A stretch of 64,000 nucleotides of DNA from Acidipropionibacterium acidipropionici (GTDB taxonomy: Bacteria > Actinomycetota > Actinomycetes > Propionibacteriales > Propionibacteriaceae), in NCBI RefSeq assembly GCF_001441165.1, contig NZ_CP013126.1, positions 3,191,551 to 3,255,550 of the forward strand, read 5' to 3'. Position 1 is the first letter of the stretch, and each line of letters opens with the position of its first letter. The notes below the pieces were generated by a model. It had not been told where the DNA came from and made no database searches. It saw only the letters and a list, made by a program, of their open reading frames with translations. Positions 24,814-33,554 of this stretch are shown here, one piece after another. Both the position numbers and the translations under genes were made by a program.

Positions 24814-25122
24814 TCAGCCTTTGATTCCGGTGACCTTCACCTGGGTGTACTTCTGACGGTGCCCCTGGCGCTTACGGTATCCGGTCTTGTTCTTGAATTT
24901 GAGGATGTGAATCTTCGGACCCTTGGCCTCGCCCAGCACCTCGGCGGTCACCGAGACCTTGGCGAGCGCATCCTTCTGGGAGGTGACAGACTCGCCGTCC
25001 ACCAGCAGAAGGGGAGTCAGCTCGATGCTGCTGCCCACCTCGTCGGTGACCTTGTCGATCTCGACGACGTCACCCACTGCCACCTTGTGCTGGCGGCCGC
25101 CACTACGCACAATCGCGTACAC
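24814..25122 (-). CDS. rplU: 50S ribosomal protein L21
   Basis: L21 (102 residues) starts [24 protein letters not shown] and ends [28 protein letters not shown], the rRNA-binding signature. It leads the rplU-rpmA pair. A 158-base gap separates it from the upstream RNase gene and holds a terminator hairpin, so rplU probably has its own promoter. Confidence 0.98.
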   Translation of the reverse strand: MYAIVRSGGRQHKVAVGDVVEIDKVTDEVGSSIELTPLLLVDGESVTSQKDALAKVSVTAEVLGEAKGPKIHILKFKNKTGYRKRQGHRQKYTQVKVTGIKG

Positions 25123-25243
25123 GCCTGACCTACTCTCGTTCGATGTCTTCTCACAGGACCGGGGTCACGGGGACTCCGGGCGAAGTTGACCGACGCTGGG
25201 GCGGGAACGCACCGTACAGGTCGGACCGGCCGCCAACTTTACC

Positions 25244-25275
25244 TCCGGCCCGATTCTCGGTCAAACCGGGCCGGA
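25244..25275 (-). terminator. hairpin between RNase E/G gene and rplU
   Basis: TCCGGCCCG (25244-25252) pairs with CGGGCCGGA (25267-25275) around a 14-base loop just after the RNase stop. It has no T-run. Confidence 0.4.
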
Positions 25276-25280
25276 AGTCG

Positions 25281-27986
25281 TCAATTCTTCTTGGAATTGT
25301 GGTTCGAATGCTTGCCTGAATGGGAACGGTTCGCCCGTCCTTTGTGGGACCTCTCCCCGCCGTCCGCGGGGGCCTGGGAGTCCACCGGTTCGGTGTGCCG
25401 GTGATATCCGCGGCCGCCGCACTCCTGGCACTCCTCGGTGAAGGCCTCCGCCAGCCCGGTGCCGATCTTCTTGCGGGTCATCTGCACCAGGCCCAGGGAG
25501 GTCACCTCGGAGACCTGGTGACGGGTACGGTCCCGGCCCAGGCACTCCACGAGACGCCGCACCAGCAGCTCCCGGTTGGCCGGCAGCACCATGTCGATGA
25601 AGTCGACGACGATGATCCCGCCGATATCGCGCAGCCGCAGCTGACGGACGATCTCCTCGGCCGCCTCCAGGTTGTTGGCGGCGACCGTGGCCTCCAGGTT
25701 GCCGGCGGTTCCGGTGAACTTCCCGGTGTTGACGTCGATGACGGTCATCGCCTCGGTCCGGTCGATCACGAGGGAGCCGCCCGAGGGCAGGAACACCTTG
25801 CGCTCCAGCGCCTTGGCGATCGCCTCGTCGACCCGGTACTTCGCGAACGGGTCCCCCTGGGTCTCGGTGTCCCAGCGGGTCAGCCGGTCGCCGAGATCGG
25901 GTGCGACGTGATCGATGTAGTCCTTGATGGTGTCGTAGGCATCATCGGGGCCGCCGTTGCCCGCCACCACGAGCTCGGTGAAGTCGGCGGTGAACAGGTC
26001 GCGGATGATCCGCACCGTCAGATCCGGCTCCGAGTACAGCAGCACCGGCGCGTGCGCCGAGGCGGCCTTGCGCTCGATGACCTGCCACTGGGACTTCAGC
26101 CGCTCGATGTCGCGGACCAGGTCCTCCTCCGAGGCACCCTCCGCCGCGGTGCGCACGATGACCGATGCGTCCGACGGGATGTTCTCGTCGATGATCTTCT
26201 TCAGGCGCTTGCGCTCGGTGTCGGCGAGCTTGCGGGAGATCCCCGACAGGTGGCCGCCCGGCGAGTAGACGATGTAGCGTCCCGGGATCGAGATGTGGCT
26301 CGTCAGACGGGCTCCCTTGGCGCCGACCGGGTCCTTGGAGACCTGGACCAGCACCTGGTCGCCGGACTTGAGCACCTGCTCGATGCGCTTGTGCTCGCCC
26401 TCCTTGCCGAAGTGGTTCCAGTCCACCTCGCCGGCGTAGAGGACGGCGTTGCGTCCGCGCCCGATGTCGATGAAGGCGGCCTCCATCGAGGGCAGCACGT
26501 TCTGCACCTTGCCGAGGTACACGTTGCCGATCGACGACGCGGCCGAACTGCGGTCCACGTAGTGCTCGACCAGCACGCCGTCCTCGAGGACGGCCAGCTG
26601 GGAGTACTCCTCGGCCTGGCGCACCACCATGCGGCGCTCCACCGACTCCCTGCGGGCCAGGAACTCGGCCTCGGTGAGCACGGCGCTGCGCCGGCGACCG
26701 GCGGCACGGCCCTCGCGGCGGCGCTGCTTCTTCGCCTCCATCCGGGTGGAGCCCTCGATCCCGGTCACCTCATCGGTCACCGAGTGGCGGGGGCGGGGTT
26801 CGCGCACCTTGACCACCACGTCGCTGGGATCGTCCTCGGCGCCCGAGGTGTCCTCCCCGCGGCGGCGACGACGGCGACGACGACGCCGGGTCACACCCGA
26901 CTCCTCCTGGGCCTCGCCGTCGCCGTTCTGACCGGCCGAGCCCTTGTCATCGGCATTGGCGTCCTGGGAGCCCTTGTCCTGGGAGCCCTTCTGACCGGAA
27001 CCCCGGGTACCGGAATCCTTCTCGGCCCCGGCCGGCTCCTCGGAGCCCTCGGCCTCCTGGCCGCCCTCCTCCGAGTCGCTGCGACGGCGACGACGCCCGC
27101 CACGACGACGACGCCGGCGGGCTCCGTGGGAGTCCTCGTCGGAGTCCGCCGAGTCATCGGCCTCGTCCTCGGCGGCCCGGTCGAGCGTCTCCTCCGGCTC
27201 CTCGTCCTGGTCCTCCCGGGCCGCTCCATGGCCGGAGTCGTCCTGCTCCTGCGCAGCAGCGGAAGCCGGTACCTCGCGCTCCGCCGACGCGGATGTGCGA
27301 CGGCGGCGCCGCTTCACCGGCGCCTCCTCGCCACCGATCTCAGCGGCCAGCGAGTCGAGAATGTCACCGGTGGACCGTGCGCCGGCGTCCCCGAACGGGT
27401 TGGCCAGGGTGCCCTCGACACCGCGTCCCTTCTCGGCAGCCTCCCTGGCGGCCCTCTCCAGGGCGGCGTCGATGGCTTCCGCATCGGAGAATGTCGGGGA
27501 TCCGCCGTCGGCGGCCTCCTCCGGCTTCGCCCGGCCCCGACCACCCGTGCGCCGCGCAGAGGTGGTCGACGAGCCGCGGGCGGTGCGGCGCCTGGAGGTG
27601 CGAGGCGCCTCCTCGGTCTCCGGCGCGGTCTTCTCGGTCCTGTCGGCCTTCTCAGCCTTAGGGGTCGAGGGTTCCTCGGTCTTCGGGGCCGCTGGCTGCT
27701 TCGCCGCGGCCGTCTTCTTCGCAGCCGCCGGGGAGGCGGCCGTACGGGTCGACCTGCGGCGCCCGACAGGCGGCCGGGGAAGATCGGAGGTGTCGGTGTC
27801 CGCGGTGATGACGCTGCCGCCCGATCCGGCCGCGGCTGTGACCACCCCCGTCGTCAGGGTCGTCGTCGCGGTGGCCGCAGGGGCCCCCGCCGGACGGGAG
27901 GCGGCCCGATGGCGCCTCCTTGTCGGCTCCTGGGGCTGTGTCACCTCGTCACCGGAGATGGAGTTCTCGGACGTGTCCTGGACCAT
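25281..27986 (-). CDS. rne: ribonuclease E/G family protein
   Basis: The 901-residue protein has a long disordered, charged N-terminal extension (about 1-420), with repeated acidic blocks and arginine runs (RRRRRRGG type). The RNase E/G core follows. The S1 domain includes NVYLGKVQNVLPSMEAAFIDIGRGRNAVL, and catalytic aspartates lie in MTVIDVNTGKFTG and GGIIVVDFIDM. CQECGGRGYH corresponds to the zinc-link, and a basic, histidine-rich tail ends the protein. Actinobacterial RNase E proteins carry such flanking regions to recruit partners. It handles mRNA decay and rRNA processing and sits upstream of rplU. Confidence 0.93.
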   Translation of the reverse strand: MVQDTSENSISGDEVTQPQEPTRRRHRAASRPAGAPAATATTTLTTGVVTAAAGSGGSVITADTDTSDLPRPPVGRRRSTRTAASPAAAKKTAAAKQPAAPKTEEPSTPKAEKADRTEKTAPETEEAPRTSRRRTARGSSTTSARRTGGRGRAKPEEAADGGSPTFSDAEAIDAALERAAREAAEKGRGVEGTLANPFGDAGARSTGDILDSLAAEIGGEEAPVKRRRRRTSASAEREVPASAAAQEQDDSGHGAAREDQDEEPEETLDRAAEDEADDSADSDEDSHGARRRRRRGGRRRRRSDSEEGGQEAEGSEEPAGAEKDSGTRGSGQKGSQDKGSQDANADDKGSAGQNGDGEAQEESGVTRRRRRRRRRRGEDTSGAEDDPSDVVVKVREPRPRHSVTDEVTGIEGSTRMEAKKQRRREGRAAGRRRSAVLTEAEFLARRESVERRMVVRQAEEYSQLAVLEDGVLVEHYVDRSSAASSIGNVYLGKVQNVLPSMEAAFIDIGRGRNAVLYAGEVDWNHFGKEGEHKRIEQVLKSGDQVLVQVSKDPVGAKGARLTSHISIPGRYIVYSPGGHLSGISRKLADTERKRLKKIIDENIPSDASVIVRTAAEGASEEDLVRDIERLKSQWQVIERKAASAHAPVLLYSEPDLTVRIIRDLFTADFTELVVAGNGGPDDAYDTIKDYIDHVAPDLGDRLTRWDTETQGDPFAKYRVDEAIAKALERKVFLPSGGSLVIDRTEAMTVIDVNTGKFTGTAGNLEATVAANNLEAAEEIVRQLRLRDIGGIIVVDFIDMVLPANRELLVRRLVECLGRDRTRHQVSEVTSLGLVQMTRKKIGTGLAEAFTEECQECGGRGYHRHTEPVDSQAPADGGERSHKGRANRSHSGKHSNHNSKKN

Positions 27987-28174
27987 ATCGGTCTCCTAGG
28001 CCTTTCGGCACAATCAGATGCCCGCGGCCGTCCGAAGTTCCGCGCCTGTCCGGCGCGGCTCCCTTCGTCGGGGGCGAGACAAAAGCTGGCGGTGAGCTCC
28101 CAGGCCCTGATCCCCCGCGGTCGCCGTGGCGTCGCGGTACGGATCTGGACTCCGGAGATCGGGGCGGTGCCCCA

Positions 28175-28963
28175 TCACCTATGGCCGATTATGCCACAGT
28201 CATTGCCGAAGGCGGTCGAAGCGTCCCTCCAGACGCGCCTCGGCTCACCGTCGAAGGGATCCAGAAGATCGGTGAACACCCCGTCGTCCGGGTCGACGGG
28301 GCGCCCCTGGGCCAGCCTCGTGCAGCGGCAGTCGGCCGGGTCCAGGCCCGCCGCGCTGCGCGCCAACGCGGTCAGGATGTCGTCGGGGCGCACCAGCGGT
28401 GTGAGATGCCGCAGCATCAGGCGGACCGCCCCCTCATGGACGTCCATCCCGATCACCGCGGAACGGACGTCGAACTCACGCGGACCCGACTTCGTCATCC
28501 GCGTCACAAGGTGGGACGCCGAGGTCATCAGGTCCTCGACCGCCGGCCCCAGGTCGGTCTCCGGGCCGGGCTCGATCAACCATGCGGAGGCCGTCAGCAG
28601 CTCGGTGAAGGCCGTCCTGTCGGTCTCGGCCACCCTCAGCACCACCATCCCGGTCGGCAGCGACTCCCCCAACCCGTCCGCGACCCGCGCCGGATCGCAC
28701 CGGGCCGACAGTCCGATCTCCAGGTACTCGGCCTCGCTGGCGGCGCCGGTGGCCGATGCGCTGGCGTAGGAGATCCGCGGATGGGGATGGAAGCCCGATG
28801 AGTAGGACATCGGTATCCGCGCCCGGTTCAGTGCCCTTTCGAAAGCCCGGGCGAAATCCCTGTGGCTGGTGAACCTCGCCGATCCGCGCTTGGCGTAATG
28901 CACCCTCAGCCGCTGTACCGGGGGTGCCTGCTGCTCGGGCTGGTCCGCTGTCCGTCTCGCCAC
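28175..28963 (-). CDS. TIGR03936 family radical SAM-associated protein
   Basis: The 262-residue protein matches the TIGR03936/DUF2344 family: VQRLRVHYAKRGSARFTSHRDFARAFERALNRARIPMSYSSGFHPHPRISYASA. It is normally found beside, or fused to, the TIGR03960 radical SAM protein, suggesting joint modification of an RNA or protein. Here a GH3 gene lies between the two. GTG 28963 is chosen; the frame upstream is the reverse side of the GH3 gene. The next gene downstream is the RNase E/G. Confidence 0.9.
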   Translation of the reverse strand: MARRTADQPEQQAPPVQRLRVHYAKRGSARFTSHRDFARAFERALNRARIPMSYSSGFHPHPRISYASASATGAASEAEYLEIGLSARCDPARVADGLGESLPTGMVVLRVAETDRTAFTELLTASAWLIEPGPETDLGPAVEDLMTSASHLVTRMTKSGPREFDVRSAVIGMDVHEGAVRLMLRHLTPLVRPDDILTALARSAAGLDPADCRCTRLAQGRPVDPDDGVFTDLLDPFDGEPRRVWRDASTAFGNDCGIIGHR

Positions 28964-28974
28964 AGCCCGAAAGG

Positions 28975-30627
28975 CTATCGGATCCCGACCGGCATGACTC
29001 CGGAGGCCCGCAGGTCCCCGGTCAGCAGCCGGGCGATCGCACCTGCCACCGGGGCGGCCGAGGAGTAGGCGGCGAACTGCGTCACCGTGGCGGGCAGATG
29101 CGCGACGTCGTAGGGCACCCCGACCGAGACCACCACTGTCGGCGTCCCCGATGCGGCCAGCCGGCCCACCAGATCCGCCTGGGCCGAAGACGCGGTGACA
29201 TCGTGGGTGAGGCAGACCACCAGGTCCTGGTCGCTGGCGGCCGCCGCCAGCGACTCCCGCATCCCGGCCGAGGGTTCCTGGCCGCTCTGCGCGCCGGTCG
29301 CCACCGCACCGAGCCCCCGCAGAAGGTCGGCCAGCAGGTCGACCAGGTCGGCGTTCTCGGCCTCTCCCCACCCGCACACCAGCACCCTCCGGCCGGCGGT
29401 CCGGACCGGGAGCGGCGCGGCCCCTTCCCGGAGGAGCGTGACGGCGGCCCCGGTGATCTCATCGGCCAGCGCGCGATGCGCCGCCGAACCGACCACCGAC
29501 AGATCCGGACGTGCGGGAGACGACGGCCCGCCGAGCAATCCGCGCCGGGCCTTGAGACGCAGCACCCGCAGCACCTTGGCGTCCAGCACCTCGGACGCCA
29601 GCCGGCCGCCGGTGACCGCCGCCACCACGGCGTCCCGGGCCGCGACGGGATCGGGGGGCATGAGGATCATGTCCGCGCCGGCCTCCAGGGCGCGCACCGC
29701 GACCTCGGCGTCGTCATGGTCCTGCCGCACCCCGCTCATCTGGAGAGAGTCGGTGATGATGACCCCGTCGAAGCCCAGCTCGGTGCGCAGCAGGTCTGTG
29801 AGCACCCGACGGCTCAGCGTCGCCGGATGCCCGTCGGGCTCCAGCCCCGGGAACCGGATATGGGCGGTCATCACGAGATCGACCCCGGCCTCGATCGCGG
29901 CGAGGAAGGGCGGTGCATCGACCTGCTCCCAACGGCGTCGGCTGTGGCCGATCACCGGCAGGCCGGTGTGGGAGTCGGTCGAGGTGTCGCCGTGTCCCGG
30001 GAAGTGCTTTGCGCACGCGCTGATGCCGGCATCCTCCTGGTAGCCGGCCACCTGGGCGGCCACCATCCGGGCCACCTGGCCCGGGTCGGAGCCGAAGGAG
30101 CGCACCCCGATGACAGGATTGCCGGGGTTGATGTTGACGTCGGCGTCGGGGGCGAAATCCACGTTGATACCGACCGCCGCCAGTTCCTCCCCGGTGGCCG
30201 CCGCGGCACCCCTCGCCAGGCCGGTGCTACCCACCGCGCCTAGGGCCATCGCCCCAGGGAACTGGGTGGCCGGCGGCCCGAAGCGGCTGGACGGGCCCTG
30301 CTCCTGGTCGGTGGCGATGAGCATCCCCGTCCCGCAGTCCTGGCGGGCGATCTCCTGGAGCCGGACGGACAGCCCCGCCAGGGCCTGGGGGCCGTCGGCG
30401 AAGGAGTCGGTCCATCGGAAGTAGATCGCCGAGCCCAGGTGCAGTAGCCGTACCGCCTCCGCCGCGGTGTCCACCCCGAAGCGGCGCCGATTGCCCTCAT
30501 GGGCCCGGTCCGGATCGGTGCCGTAGACCTCGCACATCATCACCTGGCCGACCTTCTCGGCCAGGCTCATCCGTCCCAGCATCTCCTCGGGGGTCGCCGT
30601 CTCATCGGAGGCCGTCGAGGCGCTCAT
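28975..30627 (-). CDS. glycoside hydrolase family 3, NagZ-like
   Basis: The 550-residue protein has the GH3 barrel (about 15-340). KHFPGHGDTSTDSH carries the NagZ-type histidine acid/base and aspartate loop, and VIITDSLQM carries the nucleophile aspartate. A C-terminal alpha/beta sandwich (about 360-550) resembles the longer Gram-positive NagZ forms. There is no signal peptide, so it acts in the cytoplasm, probably removing N-acetylglucosamine from cell-wall fragments. Its start overlaps the TIGR03960 stop by 4 bases (ATGA). This placement between two radical-SAM partner genes is unusual. Confidence 0.9.
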   Translation of the reverse strand: MSASTASDETATPEEMLGRMSLAEKVGQVMMCEVYGTDPDRAHEGNRRRFGVDTAAEAVRLLHLGSAIYFRWTDSFADGPQALAGLSVRLQEIARQDCGTGMLIATDQEQGPSSRFGPPATQFPGAMALGAVGSTGLARGAAAATGEELAAVGINVDFAPDADVNINPGNPVIGVRSFGSDPGQVARMVAAQVAGYQEDAGISACAKHFPGHGDTSTDSHTGLPVIGHSRRRWEQVDAPPFLAAIEAGVDLVMTAHIRFPGLEPDGHPATLSRRVLTDLLRTELGFDGVIITDSLQMSGVRQDHDDAEVAVRALEAGADMILMPPDPVAARDAVVAAVTGGRLASEVLDAKVLRVLRLKARRGLLGGPSSPARPDLSVVGSAAHRALADEITGAAVTLLREGAAPLPVRTAGRRVLVCGWGEAENADLVDLLADLLRGLGAVATGAQSGQEPSAGMRESLAAAASDQDLVVCLTHDVTASSAQADLVGRLAASGTPTVVVSVGVPYDVAHLPATVTQFAAYSSAAPVAGAIARLLTGDLRASGVMPVGIR

Positions 30628-32594
30628 GACGCCACGCCGTCCCCGCGCACCGGGCTCACCTGGAGCGGGATCAGCGCCCGTCCCGACGGCCCGATCTGGG
30701 TCTCGGTGCCCATCTGCGGGCAGACGCCGCAGTCATAGCACGGATTCCAGCGGCAGTCGTCGACCGGTTCCCCGGTGAGGGAGTCCTGCCAGTCGTCCCA
30801 CAGCCAGTCGCGATCCAGGCCCGCATCCAGATGGTCCCAGGGCAGCACCTCGGAGTAGTCGCGCTCCCGGGTGGTGTACCAGTCCAGGCTCACCCCCAGG
30901 GGCTCCAGCTCCCTCTCGCAGCAGTCGACCCAGCGCTCGTAGGAGAAGTGCTCGTTCCACCCGTCGAGGACTCCCCCGTCGCGCCACACCGCCTCGATCA
31001 CCCTGCCGACCCGCCGGTCGCCGCGAGACAGCAGCCCCTCGATGATGCCGGGGCGCCCGTCGTGGTAGCGCATGCCGATGGACCGCCCGAACCTCCGATC
31101 AGCCCGGATGGCGTCCCGCAGCTTCTTCAGCCGGCTGTCGATCGTCTCGGCGGAGGCCTGGCCCGCCCACTGGAAAGGGGTGTGCGGCTTGGGCACGAAT
31201 CCGCCGATCGAAATGGTGCAGCGGACATCCCGGCGCCCTGCGGCCGCCCGCCCGGCCTCGATGACGTGGGCCGCCATGTCGTGGATGCCCAGCACGTCCT
31301 CGTCGGTCTCGGTGGGAAGACCGCACATGAAGTACAGCTTGACCTGACGCCACCCGTGTCCGAAGGCCGCCGCGACGGTCGAGATGAGATCCTCCTCGGT
31401 CACCTGCTTGTTGATGACCCTGCGCATCCGCTCCGAGCCGCCCTCCGGGGCGAAGGTGAGGCCCGACCGCCGGCCGTTGCGCGACAGCTCGTTGGCGAGG
31501 TCGATGTTGAAGGCGTCGACCCGGGTGCTCGGCAGCGACAGAGAGGTGTTCGTGCCCTCGTAGCGGTCGGCGAGCTGGCGGGTGATCTCGCCGATCTCGG
31601 AATGGTCGGCGCTGGACAGGGACAGCAGGCCCACCTCCTCGAGGCCGGTGGCGTCCAGACCCTTGTCGACCATCTCCCCGATGGTGTCGATGGACCGCTC
31701 TCGCACCGGCCGGGTGATCATGCCGGCCTGACAGAACCGGCAGCCCCTGGTGCAGCCGCGGAAGATCTCCACCGAGTACCGCTCGTGGACGGTCTCGGCG
31801 ATCGGCACCACCGGGCGCGCCGGGTAGGGCCACTCGTCGAGATCCATGACGGTGTGCTTGGCGACCGTGAAGGGCGCCCGAGAACGATTCGGGGCCACCT
31901 GCCGGATCTGCCCGTCGGGCAGGTAGTCGACGTCGTAGAAGGAGGGCACGTACACCCCGCCGGTCTGCGCCAGGCGCTCCAGCAGCTCCTCGCGTCCGCC
32001 GGGGCCGCCCTCCCCCTTCCACCCGTCGAGGATCCTGCTCACGTCGAGCACCGCCTCCTCGCCGTCCCCCAGGATGGCGGCGTCGATGAAGTCGGCGATC
32101 GGCTCCGGGTTGAAGGAGGCGTGCCCGCCGACGATGACCAGCGGGTCGCTATCTGACCGGTCCTCCTGATGGAGCGGCACCCCGGCCAGGTCGAGGGCCT
32201 CCAGAAGATTCGTGTAGCCGAGTTCGGTGGACAGGGACACCCCGATGACGTCGAAGGCTCTGAGGGGACGGTGCCCGTCGAGGGTGAACTGGGGCACTCC
32301 CGCCTTCCGCATCAGCTTCGCCATGTCCGGCCACACCGAGTAGGTGCGCTCCGCCAGGATCCAGTCCTGTTCGTTGAGCACCTCGTAGAGGATCGCGACT
32401 CCCTGATTGGGCTGGCCGACCTCATAGGCGTCGGGATACATCAGCGCCCACCGGACCCGCGCGGAGTCCCACTGCTTGACGACGCTGTTGACCTCCCCGC
32501 CCACGTACTGGATGGGTTTACTCACCCGGTTGAGCAGGGGCTCCAGGCGCGGGAACAGGTCCTCGACCTCAGGTTCGGCGTTCACGAGCGTCAT
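30624..32594 (-). CDS. TIGR03960 family B12-binding radical SAM protein
   Basis: The 656-residue protein has an N-terminal cobalamin-binding-like domain (about 1-210). The radical SAM core follows, with CTRGCRFC giving the CxxxCxxC ligand set for the 4Fe-4S cluster. A C-terminal region contains WNPCYDCGVCPQMG, another possible metal site. TIGR03960 proteins work with TIGR03936. Their target is not established. I use ATG 32594 (MTLVNAEPEV); ATG 32615 adds 7 residues. Upstream lies ndk, whose terminator falls just at this start region. Confidence 0.9.
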   Translation of the reverse strand: MTLVNAEPEVEDLFPRLEPLLNRVSKPIQYVGGEVNSVVKQWDSARVRWALMYPDAYEVGQPNQGVAILYEVLNEQDWILAERTYSVWPDMAKLMRKAGVPQFTLDGHRPLRAFDVIGVSLSTELGYTNLLEALDLAGVPLHQEDRSDSDPLVIVGGHASFNPEPIADFIDAAILGDGEEAVLDVSRILDGWKGEGGPGGREELLERLAQTGGVYVPSFYDVDYLPDGQIRQVAPNRSRAPFTVAKHTVMDLDEWPYPARPVVPIAETVHERYSVEIFRGCTRGCRFCQAGMITRPVRERSIDTIGEMVDKGLDATGLEEVGLLSLSSADHSEIGEITRQLADRYEGTNTSLSLPSTRVDAFNIDLANELSRNGRRSGLTFAPEGGSERMRRVINKQVTEEDLISTVAAAFGHGWRQVKLYFMCGLPTETDEDVLGIHDMAAHVIEAGRAAAGRRDVRCTISIGGFVPKPHTPFQWAGQASAETIDSRLKKLRDAIRADRRFGRSIGMRYHDGRPGIIEGLLSRGDRRVGRVIEAVWRDGGVLDGWNEHFSYERWVDCCERELEPLGVSLDWYTTRERDYSEVLPWDHLDAGLDRDWLWDDWQDSLTGEPVDDCRWNPCYDCGVCPQMGTETQIGPSGRALIPLQVSPVRGDGVAS

Positions 32595-32625
32595 GCTATG
32601 AGCATCGTGGCCCATACCGCGAAAA

Positions 32626-32657
32626 ACCGGCGCCCGGCATCATTGCCGGGCGCCGGT
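32626..32657 (-). terminator. intrinsic terminator of ndk
   Basis: ACCGGCGCCCGGCA pairs perfectly with TGCCGGGCGCCGGT around a TCAT loop (14-bp stem). On the minus strand it is followed directly by TTTTTC, making this the best classical intrinsic terminator in the window. Confidence 0.85.
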
Positions 32658-32681
32658 CGGGAGGGCACGTGTCTGCGGGGG

Positions 32682-33119
32682 TCAGGCGGCTTCCGCCTCC
32701 TGCTCGAGGAGATCGGGGAACCACAGCCCGATCTCACGGGCCGCCGACTCCGGGGAGTCGGAGGCGTGCACCAGGTTGCGGCGCTTCTGGGTGCCGAAAT
32801 CGCCGCGGATCGTGCCGGGTTCGGCGTCGGCGCAATCGGTCTTGCCGTTGGTGGCGCGCACCACCTGGATCGCCTTCCGGCCCTCCAGCACCATGGCCAC
32901 CAGAGGTCCCGAGGTGATGAAGTCCTCCAGATCCTGGTAGTACTCCCGGCCCACGTGCTCGGCGTAGTGCGCCCTGGCCAGATCGGTGTCAATGGTGCGC
33001 ATCTGGATCGCACGCACCTTCAGTCCCCGTGACTCGTACCTGCCGATGATCTCTCCGATGAGATGACGCTTCACTGCGTCCGGCTTGAGAAGCACGAGGG
33101 TTCGTTGCTTGTCAGTCAT
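32682..33119 (-). CDS. ndk: nucleoside-diphosphate kinase
   Basis: Ndk (145 residues) transfers gamma-phosphate between NTPs and NDPs. TLVLLKPDAVKRHLIGEIIGRYE begins the protein. The active-site histidine lies in RNLVHASDSPESAAREI, and the P-region is VVRATNGKTDCADAEPGTIRGDF. ATG 33119 is the family start; the open frame farther upstream is not homologous. It is 74 bases beyond the DUF4233 stop, in the actinobacterial folC-DUF4233-ndk order. Confidence 0.97.
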   Translation of the reverse strand: MTDKQRTLVLLKPDAVKRHLIGEIIGRYESRGLKVRAIQMRTIDTDLARAHYAEHVGREYYQDLEDFITSGPLVAMVLEGRKAIQVVRATNGKTDCADAEPGTIRGDFGTQKRRNLVHASDSPESAAREIGLWFPDLLEQEAEAA

Positions 33120-33193
33120 GGCCCGACCATATCGCACCCGCCGACATCCCGAAGCCCCAGGTCGGCGCCGTCCGCGGGACGCCGCGCTCCTTG

Positions 33194-33550
33194 TCAGGAG
33201 GGGTCCGCTGGCCGCCTGCCCTCCAGACGCCGGCCCAGCACGAAGGAGGAGCTCCAGATCACCGCGAAGATCCCGCCGACCAGGTACATCATCGGCGTCA
33301 GGAGGCCCGAGAGCACCGCCACGACCTGGGTGAGCCATCCGAGCGGATAGCCCCAGCCGCGGCGCAGCCCCGCGGCCGCGGCCAGGGACATCACGATCCC
33401 CAGGCCTCCGGCGGCCACGGACATGGCGAGGGACACATCGGAGATGACGATCATCCCGGGCACTGCCAGCACGAAGACCACCGCCTCGAAGACCAGCGTC
33501 GCGGCCAGCGCGCTGACCATCGGGTTGTCGCGGTTCAGGCCCGGGCGCAT
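33194..33550 (-). CDS. DUF4233 family membrane protein
   Basis: The 118-residue protein has four predicted hydrophobic segments (ALAATLVFEAVVFVLAVPGMIVI, a SLAMSVAAGGLGIVMSL region, YPLGWLTQVVAVLSGLL, and MMYLVGGIFAVIWSSSFV) and a basic C-terminus RRLEGRRP. This matches DUF4233, known only by its fixed position between folC and ndk in actinobacteria. Its function is unknown. ATG 33550 starts 4 bases after the folC stop. Confidence 0.85.
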   Translation of the reverse strand: MRPGLNRDNPMVSALAATLVFEAVVFVLAVPGMIVISDVSLAMSVAAGGLGIVMSLAAAAGLRRGWGYPLGWLTQVVAVLSGLLTPMMYLVGGIFAVIWSSSFVLGRRLEGRRPADPS

Positions 33551-33554
33551 CGTC

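Noticed and set aside
25320-28769. 1149-codon open frame on the plus strand opposite the RNase E/G gene
   Set aside because: It is the mirror of a high-GC coding region, with no domain and no ribosome site; the minus-strand protein is a clear RNase E/G.
28963-29377. Longer N-terminus for the TIGR03936 protein
   Set aside because: The extra 138 residues are antisense to the GH3 gene, and homology starts right after GTG 28963.
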